From Defluviicoccus sp. (GTDB lineage Bacteria; Pseudomonadota; Alphaproteobacteria; MPNO01): a DNA stretch of 59,497 nucleotides. The stretch lies in assembly GCA_028820505.1 (NCBI GenBank), contig JAPPIT010000222.1:1-59497 (forward strand), written 5' to 3'. The notes under the pieces are model-generated. The model was given only the letters and a program-made list of their open reading frames with translations. It made no database searches and was not told where the DNA came from. A program made the translations under genes and the position numbers. Every line of letters begins with the position of its first letter. The stretch's first letter is position 1. Positions 41,751 to 52,010 of this stretch are shown piece after piece.

Positions 41751-44566
41751 CGACCGATTACCGCGCGACCGTCTTCCTGCCCAAGACCGAATTCGGGATG
41801 CGCGCGAGATTGCCGCAGCGCGAGCCCGCGATCCTCGAACGCTGGCAGCGCGACGATCTCTTCGGACGGTTGCGCGAGGCCGCCCGGGGCCGGGAGAAGT
41901 TCATCCTCCACGACGGGCCGCCATACGCCAACGGCCATCTCCATATCGGGCACGCCCTCAACAAGATCCTCAAGGACGTCATCAACCGCTCGCAGCAGAT
42001 GCTCGGGCGCGACGCCAACTACGTGCCCGGATGGGACTGCCACGGGCTGCCCATCGAATGGACGATCGAGGAGAAATACCGGGCCGAGGGCCGCGACAAG
42101 GACGGTGTGCCGCTGATCGAGTTCCGCCGCGAATGCCGCGAGTTCGCCGCGCACTGGATCGAGGTGCAGCGCGAGGAGTTCGAGCGCCTCGGCGTTCTCG
42201 GCGACTGGGAGAATCCCTATACCACCATGTCCTTCGAGGCCGAGGCGCAGATCGTCCGTGAGCTCGGCCAGTTCCTGATCAACGGCGGGCTCTATCTCGG
42301 CGCCAAGCCGGTGCTCTGGTCGGTGGTCGAGAAGACCGCGCTCGCCGAGGCCGAGGTCGAATATCTCGACCACAAGTCGACCACCGTCCATGTGCGCTTC
42401 CCCGTGGTCGGTCCGAGCCATGATGCGCTTGCCGGCGCCTCCGCCGCGATCTGGACCACGACGCCCTGGACCATCCCGGGCAACCGCGCCATCGCCTACG
42501 GGGAAGAGATCGACTACGCGGTCTACGAAGTGACCGAGGTTGCGGCAGACAGCCTCGCCGTTGCCGGCGAAAGGGTGCTCGTCGCCGAAGCGCTGAGCGC
42601 GCAGGTCTTCGCCGAGACCGGCGTGACCGGGACGAACAAGGTTGCGGCCCTTGCCGGCCGGGACCTCGCGGGGACCGTCTGCCGCCATCCGCTCGACGGC
42701 CGGGGCTACGACTTCGACGTTCCCCTCCTGCCGGGCGAGCACGTCACCGTGGAGCAGGGCACCGGGCTCGTCCACACCGCGCCCGGCCACGGCAGCGAGG
42801 ACTTCGAAGTCGGCCGGGCGCACAGGCTCGAGGTTCCCCGCACCGTCGGCGACGACGGCCTGTTCTACGACCACGTGCCGCTGTTCGCCGGCCAGCACGT
42901 CTACAAGGTGGACGGCGCGGTCGCCGATGCGATCGCGGCCGCCGGCAAGCTCATGGCGCGCGGCACCCTGGTGCACGCCTACCCGCACTCGTGGCGCTCG
43001 AAGAAGCCGCTGATCTTCCGCAACACGCCGCAATGGTTCATCGGCATGGCGGAGAACGCGCTGCGGCAGAAGGCGCTCGACGCGATCGCGTGCACCGCGT
43101 TCTACCCCGAGTCGGGGCGTAACCGGCTCGAAGGCATGATCGCCGCGCGGCCCGACTGGTGCGTCTCGCGCCAGCGCGCGTGGGGGGTGCCGATCACGGT
43201 GTTCGTCGACAAGAGGACCGGCGAGCCGCTGCGCGACGAGGCGGTGCTGGAACGCGTCGTCGAGGCCGTCGAGGAAGAGGGCGCGGACGCCTGGTTCGAG
43301 AGCCCGCCCGAACGTTTTCTGGGCGAAGACCGCGATCCCGCCGATTACGAGCAGGTGACCGATATCCTCGACGTCTGGTTCGATTCCGGCGCGAGCCACA
43401 GCTTCACGCTGGAGACGCGCGACGATCTCGTCTGGCCCGCCTCGCTCTATCTCGAAGGATCGGACCAGCATCGCGGCTGGTTCCACTCCTCGCTGCTCGA
43501 AGCCTGCGGCACGCGGGGGCGCGCGCCCTACGAGGCGGTGCTCACCCACGGCTTCGTGCTCGACGAACAGGGCCGGAAGATGTCGAAATCGCTCGGCAAC
43601 GTCGTGGCCCCACAGGAGGTGATGGAGAAGTTCGGCGCCGACATTCTGCGCCTCTGGGTGGTCGCCTCCGACTACTCGGCCGATCTCAGGATCGGCGGGC
43701 ACATCATCGACCAGAACGTCGAGGCGTACCGGCGGATCCGCAACACGCTGCGCTACATGCTCGGCAACCTCGCCGACTTCGACGAGCGCGAGCGGGTGCC
43801 GCCCGAGGCGATGCCGGAGCTTGAGCGCTGGGTGCTGCATCGCCTGCACGCGCTCGACGGCGAGGTGCGCCGGGGCTTCGGAAACTTCGACTTCCACCCG
43901 CTGTTCACCGCGCTGCACAATTTCTGCGCGGTCGAGCTGTCGGCGTTCTATTTCGACATCCGCAAGGACGCGCTCTATTGCGGCCGCCGCGACGATCCGG
44001 TCCGCCAGGCCGCGCGGACGGTGCTCGATGCGCTGTTCTCCTGCCTGACCGCCTGGCTTGCGCCCATTCTCTGCTTCACCGCGGAAGAGGCGTGGCGCGC
44101 GCGCTTCGGAGACGATGCCGACAGCGTCCATCTCCGCCTCTTCCCCGAGATTCCGGAAGACTGGTGGGCGGACGAGATCGCCGGACGCTGGGAGACGGTG
44201 CGCACCGTCCGCCGCGTCGTCACCGGCGCGCTGGAACGGGATCGAGCGGAAAAGCGCATCGGTTCCAGCCTGCAGGCGCATCCGGAAATCTTCGTCGGCC
44301 CGGAAACCGCGGAAATGCTGGAAGGCGCCGCTTTCGACGAGATCGCCATCACCTCCGACGCGACGGTCACCGCCGGCGCGGTTCCGGCCGACGCCTTCAC
44401 CCTGCCCGAGATTCCGGGCGTCGGCGTGATCGTGCGGCTTGCCTCCGGCCGGAAATGCGAGCGCTGCTGGAAGGTGCTGCCCGAGGTCGGCACGCTGCCG
44501 GATTACCCCGATATCTGCGGACGCTGCGCCGACGCGGTGGGACAGTTCGGCGCGGCCGCCGAATAG
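41747..44566 (+). CDS. ileS: Isoleucyl-tRNA synthetase
   Basis: The 939-residue class I synthetase has the HIGH motif HLHIGH (64-69), a CP1 editing domain with TTTPWTIPGN, the KMSKS loop (GRKMSKSLGN) and a C-terminal zinc ribbon with two cysteine pairs (CERCW and ICGRC). The ATG at 41747 overlaps the ribF TGA. It is followed directly by lspA. Confidence 0.97.
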   Translation: MTTDYRATVFLPKTEFGMRARLPQREPAILERWQRDDLFGRLREAARGREKFILHDGPPYANGHLHIGHALNKILKDVINRSQQMLGRDANYVPGWDCHGLPIEWTIEEKYRAEGRDKDGVPLIEFRRECREFAAHWIEVQREEFERLGVLGDWENPYTTMSFEAEAQIVRELGQFLINGGLYLGAKPVLWSVVEKTALAEAEVEYLDHKSTTVHVRFPVVGPSHDALAGASAAIWTTTPWTIPGNRAIAYGEEIDYAVYEVTEVAADSLAVAGERVLVAEALSAQVFAETGVTGTNKVAALAGRDLAGTVCRHPLDGRGYDFDVPLLPGEHVTVEQGTGLVHTAPGHGSEDFEVGRAHRLEVPRTVGDDGLFYDHVPLFAGQHVYKVDGAVADAIAAAGKLMARGTLVHAYPHSWRSKKPLIFRNTPQWFIGMAENALRQKALDAIACTAFYPESGRNRLEGMIAARPDWCVSRQRAWGVPITVFVDKRTGEPLRDEAVLERVVEAVEEEGADAWFESPPERFLGEDRDPADYEQVTDILDVWFDSGASHSFTLETRDDLVWPASLYLEGSDQHRGWFHSSLLEACGTRGRAPYEAVLTHGFVLDEQGRKMSKSLGNVVAPQEVMEKFGADILRLWVVASDYSADLRIGGHIIDQNVEAYRRIRNTLRYMLGNLADFDERERVPPEAMPELERWVLHRLHALDGEVRRGFGNFDFHPLFTALHNFCAVELSAFYFDIRKDALYCGRRDDPVRQAARTVLDALFSCLTAWLAPILCFTAEEAWRARFGDDADSVHLRLFPEIPEDWWADEIAGRWETVRTVRRVVTGALERDRAEKRIGSSLQAHPEIFVGPETAEMLEGAAFDEIAITSDATVTAGAVPADAFTLPEIPGVGVIVRLASGRKCERCWKVLPEVGTLPDYPDICGRCADAVGQFGAAAE

Positions 44567-44583
44567 GTCCCGTGTCCCGCGCC

Positions 44584-45075
44584 ATGCCGAGGGCGGGGCT
44601 CGCGATCGCGCTTGCCGTCGCGCTCGCCGATCAGGCCGCCAAGTGGACGATCTTGCAGTGGCTCCAGGGGGTCGGCCACAAGCTGACCGTGACGCCGTTC
44701 TTCGACCTGGTGCTGGTCTATAACCGGGGCGCGAGTTTCGGCCTCTTCCAGACCGACTCGCCCTGGGGGCCGTGGCTCCTGTCCGGTTTCACGGCCGTCG
44801 TCATCGCGGGGCTGCTGGTCTGGATGATGCGGACCCGGGAACGCCCGCTCACCCTCGCGCTGGGGCTGATCGCGGGCGGCGCGGCGGGCAATCTCGTCGA
44901 CCGGATCTTGCTCGGCCACGTGGTCGATTTCCTCGATTTTCACGTCGGCGCCTATCACTGGCCCGCGTTCAACCTGGCCGACAGCGCGATCACCGTCGGC
45001 GTGGCGATCGTTCTCTACGGAAGCTTGATCGGGAAGCGGACTGACCGTACCGTGTCGGGCCCCACTGGAGAGTAG
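44584..45075 (+). CDS. lspA: Lipoprotein signal peptidase
   Basis: LspA cleaves the signal peptide of diacylated prolipoproteins. The 163-residue protein has four membrane helices and the conserved aspartates in GNLVDRI and AFNLADSAI, plus VVDFLDFH. ATG 44584 is used; GTG 44572, four residues earlier and 4 bases after an AGG, is equally possible. It lies downstream of ileS, as usual, and upstream of a lipoprotein gene that is a likely client. Confidence 0.95.
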   Translation: MPRAGLAIALAVALADQAAKWTILQWLQGVGHKLTVTPFFDLVLVYNRGASFGLFQTDSPWGPWLLSGFTAVVIAGLLVWMMRTRERPLTLALGLIAGGAAGNLVDRILLGHVVDFLDFHVGAYHWPAFNLADSAITVGVAIVLYGSLIGKRTDRTVSGPTGE

Positions 45076-45091
45076 GCATGAGGCGTCTCGA

Positions 45092-45658
45092 ATGAGGTTG
45101 GCAGGCAAAATCCCCATGCTGCTGGGAGTCCTCGCCGCGGCGGGAGTCGCCGGGTGCAGCGACGAGGCGCGACAGAGCATAGGGCTCGGCTACAAGGCGC
45201 CCGACGAATTCGCCGTCGTCACCCGGGCGCCGCTTGCCTTGCCGCCCGACTACAATCTCCGTCCTCCTGCGCCCGGCGCCCGGCGTCCGCAGGAAACCGA
45301 AATCAGGGACGAGGTGAGGCAGACGCTGGTGCGGAGCGCTACCGCCGGCGCGGCCCCGGCCGGAAACGCCTCGCCCGGGGAAAGCGCGCTCCTCCAGCGC
45401 GCGGGCGCCGGCCGGGCCGACCCCGGCATCCGGAGCAAGGTCGATGCCGAATCCGCCGCGCTTGCCGAGTCGGCGACGGGGTTCGTCGACAAGATCGTGT
45501 TCTGGCGCGAGCCCGAGCGCCCGGGCGAGGTGGTCGATGCGAGGAAGGAGGCGCAGCGCCTGCGGTCCAACCAGGCACTCGGCAAGCCGCCCGCCTCCGG
45601 CAGCACGCCGACGATCGAACGCCGTGAGAGCGGATTCCTCCAGGGCCTGTTCAACTGA
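45092..45658 (+). CDS. bamF: DUF3035/BamF-type lipoprotein
   Basis: The 188-residue product has a lipoprotein signal peptide with lipobox VAGC (19-22), so it is anchored through Cys22. The conserved segment PDEFAVVTRAPLALPPD followed by LRPP matches the DUF3035 family, known as BamF in the Caulobacter outer-membrane protein assembly complex. The remainder is low-complexity and proline/alanine rich. Membership is recognised from the motif; the BAM role here is inference. Confidence 0.75.
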   Translation: MRLAGKIPMLLGVLAAAGVAGCSDEARQSIGLGYKAPDEFAVVTRAPLALPPDYNLRPPAPGARRPQETEIRDEVRQTLVRSATAGAAPAGNASPGESALLQRAGAGRADPGIRSKVDAESAALAESATGFVDKIVFWREPERPGEVVDARKEAQRLRSNQALGKPPASGSTPTIERRESGFLQGLFN

Positions 45659-45672
45659 CCTCGGGCGGCCGG

Positions 45673-47052
45673 GTGCGCCCCGTGCCCCGTAGACGCCTGA
45701 CCGCGCCCCGCGCCTCGCTCGCCCGCGCGCTCGGCGTTGTGTCGCTTTCCTTCGCGGCGGTTGCGGGCGCCCCGGTCCAGGCCGGCGTCTTCAACCCCGA
45801 GACCTTCACCCTCGACAACGGGCTCCAGGTCGTCGTGGTCGAGAACGCGCGCGCCCCGATCGTCGTCCATACGGTCTGGTACAGGGCCGGCGCCGCCGAC
45901 GAGCCGCCGGGGAAATCCGGCATCGCCCATTTTCTCGAACACCTGATGTTCAAGGGAACGCCGACCGTTCCGTCCGGGTGGTTCTCGAAGATCGTCGCGG
46001 CGAACGGCGGTTCCGACAACGCCTTCACGAGCCAGGACTACACCGCCTACGTCCAGCGCGTGGCGAGCGACAGGCTGGAACTGGTCATGCGGATGGAAGC
46101 CGACCGCATGGCCAACCTCCGCCTGACCGACGAGAAGGTGGCGCCCGAGCGGGGCGTGGTGCAGGAGGAGCGCCGGCAGCGCACCGGCAACAGCCCCGCC
46201 GCGCAGCTCTACGAGCGCCGCCGCGCGGTGACCTATCTCCGCCATCCCTACAGAATCCCGGTCATCGGCTGGAAGCGGGAGATCGACGGGCTGACGGCGG
46301 AAGACGCGCTCGCCTTCTACCGCCGGCACTACGCGCCCAACAACGCGATCCTGATCGTCGCCGGCGATGCCACCGCCGCCCGGGTGCGCCGCCTCGCGGA
46401 AAAGCATTACGGGCCCATCCCCCGGCGTCCGGTGCCCGGGCGCGTTCGCCCCGTGGAGCCTGACCAGCTCGCCGCCAGGCGGATCACGATGAAGCACCCG
46501 CGCGTCCATGTGCCGAGCGTCTCGATAACCTGGCGTACGCCGAGCTACGCCGCGGGCGAGACCCGGCACGCCTATCCGCTTCTCCTACTGTCCGACATCC
46601 TGGGCGGCGGCAGCACGAGCCGTCTCCACCGCCGCCTCGTGATCGAGGAAAAGGCTGCGGCGGGCGCCGGCGCCGGCTATCTCGGGATCGCGCTCGATAT
46701 GGGCGAGTTCTCGGTCTCCGCATCGGCGCTGGCGGGCGGCGACATCGTCAGGATCGAAGCGCTGTTGAAGGAAGAGATCGAACGAGTCGTCGAACACGGG
46801 GTGAGCGAAGCCGAGCTCACGCGTACCAGGCGGGCGATGCTGGCGGGCGCGATCTACGCCCGCGACGGTCTGCGCGCCGCGCCCCGCGTGATCGGCCGCG
46901 CGCTCACGACCGGCCAGACGATCGCCGACGTGGAGGCCTGGCCCGAGCGAATCCGGGCGGTGACGGCGGCGGAGTTGCAGGACGCCGCGCGCGCGGTCTT
47001 CGTGGAACGGCGTTCGATCACCGCCGTCCTGCTGCCCGGGCCTCCCGGCTAG
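45673..47052 (+). CDS. M16-family zinc peptidase, active subunit
   Basis: The protein (459 residues) has an apparent signal sequence (about 12-38, ending VQAG) and the inverted zinc motif HFLEH (86-90), with a downstream acidic segment (VQEERRQR) holding the third ligand. This is the active half of a processing-peptidase/pitrilysin-like pair, likely periplasmic. The start is GTG 45673; a nearby GTG at 45682 is possible. It is followed 11 bases later by its inactive-type partner. Confidence 0.88.
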   Translation: MRPVPRRRLTAPRASLARALGVVSLSFAAVAGAPVQAGVFNPETFTLDNGLQVVVVENARAPIVVHTVWYRAGAADEPPGKSGIAHFLEHLMFKGTPTVPSGWFSKIVAANGGSDNAFTSQDYTAYVQRVASDRLELVMRMEADRMANLRLTDEKVAPERGVVQEERRQRTGNSPAAQLYERRRAVTYLRHPYRIPVIGWKREIDGLTAEDALAFYRRHYAPNNAILIVAGDATAARVRRLAEKHYGPIPRRPVPGRVRPVEPDQLAARRITMKHPRVHVPSVSITWRTPSYAAGETRHAYPLLLLSDILGGGSTSRLHRRLVIEEKAAAGAGAGYLGIALDMGEFSVSASALAGGDIVRIEALLKEEIERVVEHGVSEAELTRTRRAMLAGAIYARDGLRAAPRVIGRALTTGQTIADVEAWPERIRAVTAAELQDAARAVFVERRSITAVLLPGPPG

Positions 47053-47063
47053 GACGGGCAACG

Positions 47064-48383
47064 ATGGGAAGCGGATTGCGGGCCTGTGCGGGTGCACTGC
47101 TCCTTGCCTTCGCCGCCGTCTGGCCCGCGGCGGCGACCGAGATCCAGCGCGTCCGCTCGCCCGGCGGGATCGAGGCCTGGCTTGTCGAGGACAAGTCGGT
47201 GCCGGTGATCGGCTTCCGGTTCTCGTTCCGGGGCGGCGGCGCGTTGGATCCCAGGGGAAGGTCCGGCCTCGCCAACATGGTCTCCGCGCTGCTCGACGAA
47301 GGCGCCGCCGATCTGGATTCGCAAGCCTTCCAGAGGGCGCTCGAGGACATCGCCGCTTCGATAGGCTTCGACGCGGGGAGAGAGCGCTTTCACGGCACGC
47401 TCAGGACGCTCAGCGAGCACCGGGCGCGCGCCTTCGGATTGCTGCGGAAGGCGCTCGCCGCGCCGCGCTTCGATGCGGAGCCCGTCGAACGCATCCGGCG
47501 CCAGATCGCCGCGGGTATCGAGAGCGGCAAGGACAACCCCCGGAGAATCGCGGGACGGGCATGGTCCGGGCTCGTTTTCGGCGACCATCCTTACGCCAGG
47601 CCGCTGGCCGGGACGCAGCGGGACGTGGCCGCGATCGCCGTCGAGGACATGCGCCGCTTCGTCCGTGAGCGCTTCGTTCGCGACGGTCTGACGGTGGGCG
47701 TCGCAGGCGACATTTCGGCCTCCGAACTGGCGCGAAGACTGGATGAGGTTTTCGGTGAGCTCCCCCTTTCCGGCGTCGCGGCCCACCTCCCCGAACCGCC
47801 GCCGGTTCGCGGTGGGATGGAGATCGTCCGAAAGCCGATCCCACAAAGCGTCGTCGTCTTCGGGCAGGCCGGGGTGAAGCGCGACGACCCCGACTACTAC
47901 GCAGCCTATGTGATGAACCACCTTCTCGGCGGCGGGCGCAACTCGCGCCTCAACGAGGAGCTTCGCGAAAAGCGGGGCCTGGTCTATTCGGTCCACACCT
48001 ATTTTCGATTGTTCCACCGGGCCGGGACGATCGTGGGGCAGCTCGCGACGGCCAACGCGCGTGTCGGGACGGCGCTCGACCTCGTGCGCGGCGAATGGAA
48101 GCGGATGGCGCGCGACGGTGTCGACGCGGACGAGCTCGCCGCGGCCAAGCGCTACATCAACGGGTCGTTCCCGCTGCGCCTCGATTCCACCCGAAGCATC
48201 GCGGGCATGCTCGTCGCCATCCAGCTGAACCGGCTCGGCATCGACTATATCGACCGGCGGCCGGCGCTGATCGACGCGGTGACCGGGGAGGATATCCGCC
48301 GTGTCGCGCGCCGGCTGCTCTCGCCCGACCGGCTCGTGATCGTCGTGGTGGGCGATCCCGAGGGGCTCGAATCGACACGGTAA
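47064..48383 (+). CDS. M16-family peptidase, inactive-type partner
   Basis: This 439-residue exported protein (signal about 1-24, ending PAAAT) has the M16 fold but no HxxEH: the equivalent place reads GLANMVSALLDEG. It retains the R/Y pair of the partner subunit (LREKRGLVYSVHTYF). The two genes are therefore expected to form a heterodimer as in mitochondrial processing peptidase or B. halodurans M16B proteins. The biological substrate is unknown. Confidence 0.88.
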   Translation: MGSGLRACAGALLLAFAAVWPAAATEIQRVRSPGGIEAWLVEDKSVPVIGFRFSFRGGGALDPRGRSGLANMVSALLDEGAADLDSQAFQRALEDIAASIGFDAGRERFHGTLRTLSEHRARAFGLLRKALAAPRFDAEPVERIRRQIAAGIESGKDNPRRIAGRAWSGLVFGDHPYARPLAGTQRDVAAIAVEDMRRFVRERFVRDGLTVGVAGDISASELARRLDEVFGELPLSGVAAHLPEPPPVRGGMEIVRKPIPQSVVVFGQAGVKRDDPDYYAAYVMNHLLGGGRNSRLNEELREKRGLVYSVHTYFRLFHRAGTIVGQLATANARVGTALDLVRGEWKRMARDGVDADELAAAKRYINGSFPLRLDSTRSIAGMLVAIQLNRLGIDYIDRRPALIDAVTGEDIRRVARRLLSPDRLVIVVVGDPEGLESTR

Positions 48384-48451
48384 CGCCGGCCGTGTTCCGG
48401 CCCGTGGACACGGGCTATGATCGGCGCGGCGCCTCCGGTGATGACGACCCG

Positions 48452-49759
48452 ATGCCCTATACCCAGGATCTGACCTCCTGCTTCGCCGAGGCCATCGGGC
48501 GTTCCGGCCTGGACCGCGGCGATTTCGAGGCGGCGCTGGCCGCCACGGCGCCCGCCCTCGACGCGATCCGCCGGGCGCATGCCGACGGCAGCGTGCCGCT
48601 GCTCCGCCTGCCCGGCGAACGCGGCGATCTCGAAGAGGCCGCGCGTCTCGCCCGGCGCTACCGGTCCGAATTCGACCGGATCGTCGTCCTCGGCACCGGC
48701 GGCTCCAGCCTCGGCGCCCGCACCCTCTGCGCCCTCGCCGACCGCGGTTTCGGGCCGCCGGCCGGTACTCCCGAAATCCGCTTCATGGACAATGTCGATC
48801 CCGACACGTTCGCGGCGCTGTTCGCGGCGCTCGATCTGACGCGCACCGGCTGGCTCGCCGTCTCGAAGTCCGGCGGGACGGCGGAAACCCTGACGCAGGT
48901 GCTCGCCGTGCTCGACGCGCTCGCGCGGCGCGGCATCGACCCCTCCGCCCACATGGCCGCCGCGACCCAGCCCGGAGACAGCGCGCTGAGGCGCCTCGCC
49001 GGGACCCGTCGCATTGCGGTGCTCGACTGCGATCCCGGCATCGGCGGGCGCTACTCGGCGCTGTCGGCGACCGGGCTGTTGCCCGCGACGATCGCGGGGC
49101 TCGATGCTCCGGCGGTCAGGGAGGGCGCCGCGTCCGTGCTCGACCCCGTGCTCGCCGGCGCGGCGCCCGACGCGGTTCCGGCGGCCGGGGGGGCCGCGCT
49201 CGCCGTCGCGGCTCTCCGCACCCGCGGAACCTCCCAGACGGTGCTGATGCCCTACGCCGACGCGCTGTCCTCTTTCGCCCTCTGGTTCCGCCAGCTCTGG
49301 GCGGAGAGCCTGGGCAAGGACGGCACCGGCATCACCCCCATCGACGCGCTCGGCACCGCCGACCAGCACAGCCAGCTGCAGCTCTGGCTCGACGGGCCGG
49401 CGGACAAGCTGTTCACCCTGATCGTGCTGGACCGGGCCGGGCAGGGCGCGCGAATCCCCGCCGCCCTCGCCGCCGATCCCGGGCTTTCCTATATACGGAA
49501 CCGGACGCTGGGCGACCTGATGGACGCCGAGCAGAGGGCGACCGCCGAGACGCTGGCGCGCCGGGGCCGGCCGACACGCGTGATTTCGCTCCCGAGGCTC
49601 GACGAAAGGGCGATGGGCGCGCTGATGATGCACTATATGCTGGAAACCGTGATCGCCGCGCACCTGCTGGGCGTCGATCCGTTCGACCAGCCCGCGGTGG
49701 AGGAGGGGAAGGTGCTGGCGCGTTCCTATCTCGCGGCAACCGCTTCGGCGGGTGTCTGA
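48452..49759 (+). CDS. pgi: Glucose-6-phosphate isomerase
   Basis: The 435-residue protein is a short-form PGI with two SIS-like halves: [22 protein letters not shown] (signature 1) and [15 protein letters not shown] with the catalytic His near 'DQH'. It is about 110 residues shorter than E. coli Pgi but similar to the compact bacterial type. It links glucose- and fructose-6-phosphate. The ATG of mutL overlaps its stop. Confidence 0.88.
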   Translation: MPYTQDLTSCFAEAIGRSGLDRGDFEAALAATAPALDAIRRAHADGSVPLLRLPGERGDLEEAARLARRYRSEFDRIVVLGTGGSSLGARTLCALADRGFGPPAGTPEIRFMDNVDPDTFAALFAALDLTRTGWLAVSKSGGTAETLTQVLAVLDALARRGIDPSAHMAAATQPGDSALRRLAGTRRIAVLDCDPGIGGRYSALSATGLLPATIAGLDAPAVREGAASVLDPVLAGAAPDAVPAAGGAALAVAALRTRGTSQTVLMPYADALSSFALWFRQLWAESLGKDGTGITPIDALGTADQHSQLQLWLDGPADKLFTLIVLDRAGQGARIPAALAADPGLSYIRNRTLGDLMDAEQRATAETLARRGRPTRVISLPRLDERAMGALMMHYMLETVIAAHLLGVDPFDQPAVEEGKVLARSYLAATASAGV

Positions 49760-51534
49760 TGACCATCCGCCGGCTGCCGCCGACGCTGGTCAACCGGATC
49801 GCTGCCGGCGAGGTCGTGGAACGCCCTTCCTCGGCGGTCAAGGAGTTGGTGGAGAACGCGATCGATGCCGGCGCCGGGCGGATCGACGTCGTCTTGCGCG
49901 ACGGCGGGCGGACGCTGATCGCGGTTTCCGACGACGGTTGCGGCATGACCCCGGACGAGCTCGCGCTCGCGGTCGAGCGGCATGCCACGTCAAAGCTTCC
50001 CGATGACGATCTGTCGCGGATCGGCACGCTCGGCTTCCGCGGCGAGGCGCTGCCCTCGATCGGCTCGGTCAGCCGCCTTTCCATCGCGAGCCGCGCCAAG
50101 GGCGCAAGCGAGGCCTGCGCGATCTCGGTCGAAGGCGGGGCGATCGGCGAGGTCCGGCCCGCGCCGCTCGCCGGGGGCACGCGGGTCGAGGTGCGCGACC
50201 TCTTCTACGCGACGCCGGCCCGGCTCAAGTTCCTCAAATCGCCGCGGTCCGAGCTCCGCCACGCGGTCGATGCGGTGCGCCGGCTCGCGCTCGCCGAACC
50301 GGGGATCGCCTTCACGCTCGCGAGCGAGGACCGGACCCACATTCGCTACGCGGCCGGGACCGGCGACATGCTGGATGCGGATGCCGGGCGGCTGGTCCAG
50401 GTCATGGGCGCCGATTTCGTGGAGAATTCGGTCGCAATCGACGCCGAACGGGAAGGGTTGAGGCTCTCTGGCCGGGCGGGACTTCCGACGCTCAACCGGG
50501 GCAACGCCCAGTCGCAGTTCGTCTTCGTCAACGGCCGCCCGGTTCAGGACCGGCTGTTCTCGGGCGCGATCCGGGCGGCCTATACCGACCTGCTCGCCCG
50601 CGACCGGCACCCGCTGATCGTGCTGCGGCTGGAGGTGCCGCACGCGCTGGTCGACGTCAACGTCCACCCCGCCAAGACCGAGGTGCGGTTTCGCGATTCC
50701 GGCCTCGTCCGGGGGCTGATCGTGGGCGCGCTGAAGCATGCGCTCGGCGGCGCCGGACACCGCGCGTCGTCCACCGTCGCCGGTTATGCGCTCGGCAGGT
50801 TCCAGCCCGGCTACGGGTCGGGTTCGCCCGCGCCTCCCACGCTCCATCTCGCCGAGACCGCCGCCCGGTTCCAGGCGCCGCCAAGGTCCGCCGCCGGGGG
50901 ATTCGCGCCCGCCGCGGCGGCGGAGACGAATGAGTCCGCGCCGCAGGATCCGTCCTATCCGCTCGGCGCCGCGCGCGCCCAGCTGCACGGCACCTATGTC
51001 GTCGCGCAGACCGAGGACGGAATCGTCATCGTCGACCAGCACGCCGCCCATGAGCGGATCGTCTACGAGCGCATCAAGGCGGCGGTCGGCGCGGGCGGGG
51101 CGGACCGGCAGGAGCTTCTGATCCCCGAGGTGGTCGAGCTCGACGAGGCGGCCGCCGACCGGGTCGCCGGCCGGGCCGAGGAGCTCGCCGAGCTGGGCCT
51201 GGTCCTCGAGCGCTTCGGGCCGGAGGCGGTGATCGTCCGCGCGGTGCCGGCGCTGCTCGGTGTCAGCGAGGCGGCCGGGCTGGTGCGCGATCTCGCCGAC
51301 GAGCTTGCCGAGCACGGCACCGGGCTCGCGCTGAAAGAGCGGCTCGACGCGGTGTGCTCCACGATGGCCTGCCACGGCAGCGTCCGTGCCGGGCGGCGCC
51401 TGACCGCCGAAGAGATGAACGCGCTCCTGCGTCAGATGGAGGCCACGCCCGGGTCCGGACAGTGCAACCACGGCCGGCCCACCTACGTCGAGCTCAAGCT
51501 CGCCGATATCGAACGCCTGTTCGGGCGGCGCTAG
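49759..51534 (+). CDS. mutL: DNA mismatch repair protein MutL
   Basis: The 591-residue MutL has the GHKL ATPase motifs [33 protein letters not shown] and [14 protein letters not shown]. Its C-terminal part carries [12 protein letters not shown], matching the endonuclease motif DQHA(X)2E(X)4E, as expected in MutH-less bacteria. It starts in the pgi stop (TGATG) and ends on a CTAG shared with the convergent dioxygenase beta gene. Confidence 0.96.
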   Translation: MTIRRLPPTLVNRIAAGEVVERPSSAVKELVENAIDAGAGRIDVVLRDGGRTLIAVSDDGCGMTPDELALAVERHATSKLPDDDLSRIGTLGFRGEALPSIGSVSRLSIASRAKGASEACAISVEGGAIGEVRPAPLAGGTRVEVRDLFYATPARLKFLKSPRSELRHAVDAVRRLALAEPGIAFTLASEDRTHIRYAAGTGDMLDADAGRLVQVMGADFVENSVAIDAEREGLRLSGRAGLPTLNRGNAQSQFVFVNGRPVQDRLFSGAIRAAYTDLLARDRHPLIVLRLEVPHALVDVNVHPAKTEVRFRDSGLVRGLIVGALKHALGGAGHRASSTVAGYALGRFQPGYGSGSPAPPTLHLAETAARFQAPPRSAAGGFAPAAAAETNESAPQDPSYPLGAARAQLHGTYVVAQTEDGIVIVDQHAAHERIVYERIKAAVGAGGADRQELLIPEVVELDEAAADRVAGRAEELAELGLVLERFGPEAVIVRAVPALLGVSEAAGLVRDLADELAEHGTGLALKERLDAVCSTMACHGSVRAGRRLTAEEMNALLRQMEATPGSGQCNHGRPTYVELKLADIERLFGRR

Positions 51535-52010
51535 AACGGCACGCTGATTCCGTCGTGGACGGCGTCGCAGTCGACCAGGTCGACCCGCTTCCAGCGGATC
51601 CTGAAGCCGTCCTCTCCGCCGCGCACCAGCCGGTGCCAGGTGGTGCCGGCGAAGACCCTGCGGTTGTCCTGGCGGGACTCGATCATCTCGAACTTGGCGC
51701 GAACCGTAATTTCGCCCCCGTCCTCCTCCTCGACGGTCGGGTTCGCAACGATGCGGCTGGTGCGCGAGACCGGCGTCTGGGCGTGCAGCGCGGCCTCGGC
51801 GAGGCGGCGGATGCGGGTCTCGAGCAGGCGCCGGTCGTCGTAGATCAGCGAGACCGTGTCGCGCGGGTTCGCTTGGCCCTCCTCGAGCGGCACCCAGTAC
51901 CAGCCGTCCTCGGCGAACAGCGCGAGCCAGTCCTCCCACCGCCGCTCGTCGAGCAGGCGGGCTTCGGCGATCAGGAAACTCTCGATCTCGGGCGGGGCGA
52001 GCCCGGTCAC
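51531..52010 (-). CDS. Aromatic-ring-hydroxylating dioxygenase beta subunit
   Basis: This 159-residue SnoaL/NTF2-like protein resembles the small subunit of Rieske dioxygenases (BenB-type): [30 protein letters not shown] and DRRLLETRI segments. It stabilises the alpha3beta3 hexamer. The GTG start 52010 overlaps the alpha-subunit TGA (GTGA), which explains coupled translation. Confidence 0.88.
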   Translation of the reverse strand: MTGLAPPEIESFLIAEARLLDERRWEDWLALFAEDGWYWVPLEEGQANPRDTVSLIYDDRRLLETRIRRLAEAALHAQTPVSRTSRIVANPTVEEEDGGEITVRAKFEMIESRQDNRRVFAGTTWHRLVRGGEDGFRIRWKRVDLVDCDAVHDGISVPF

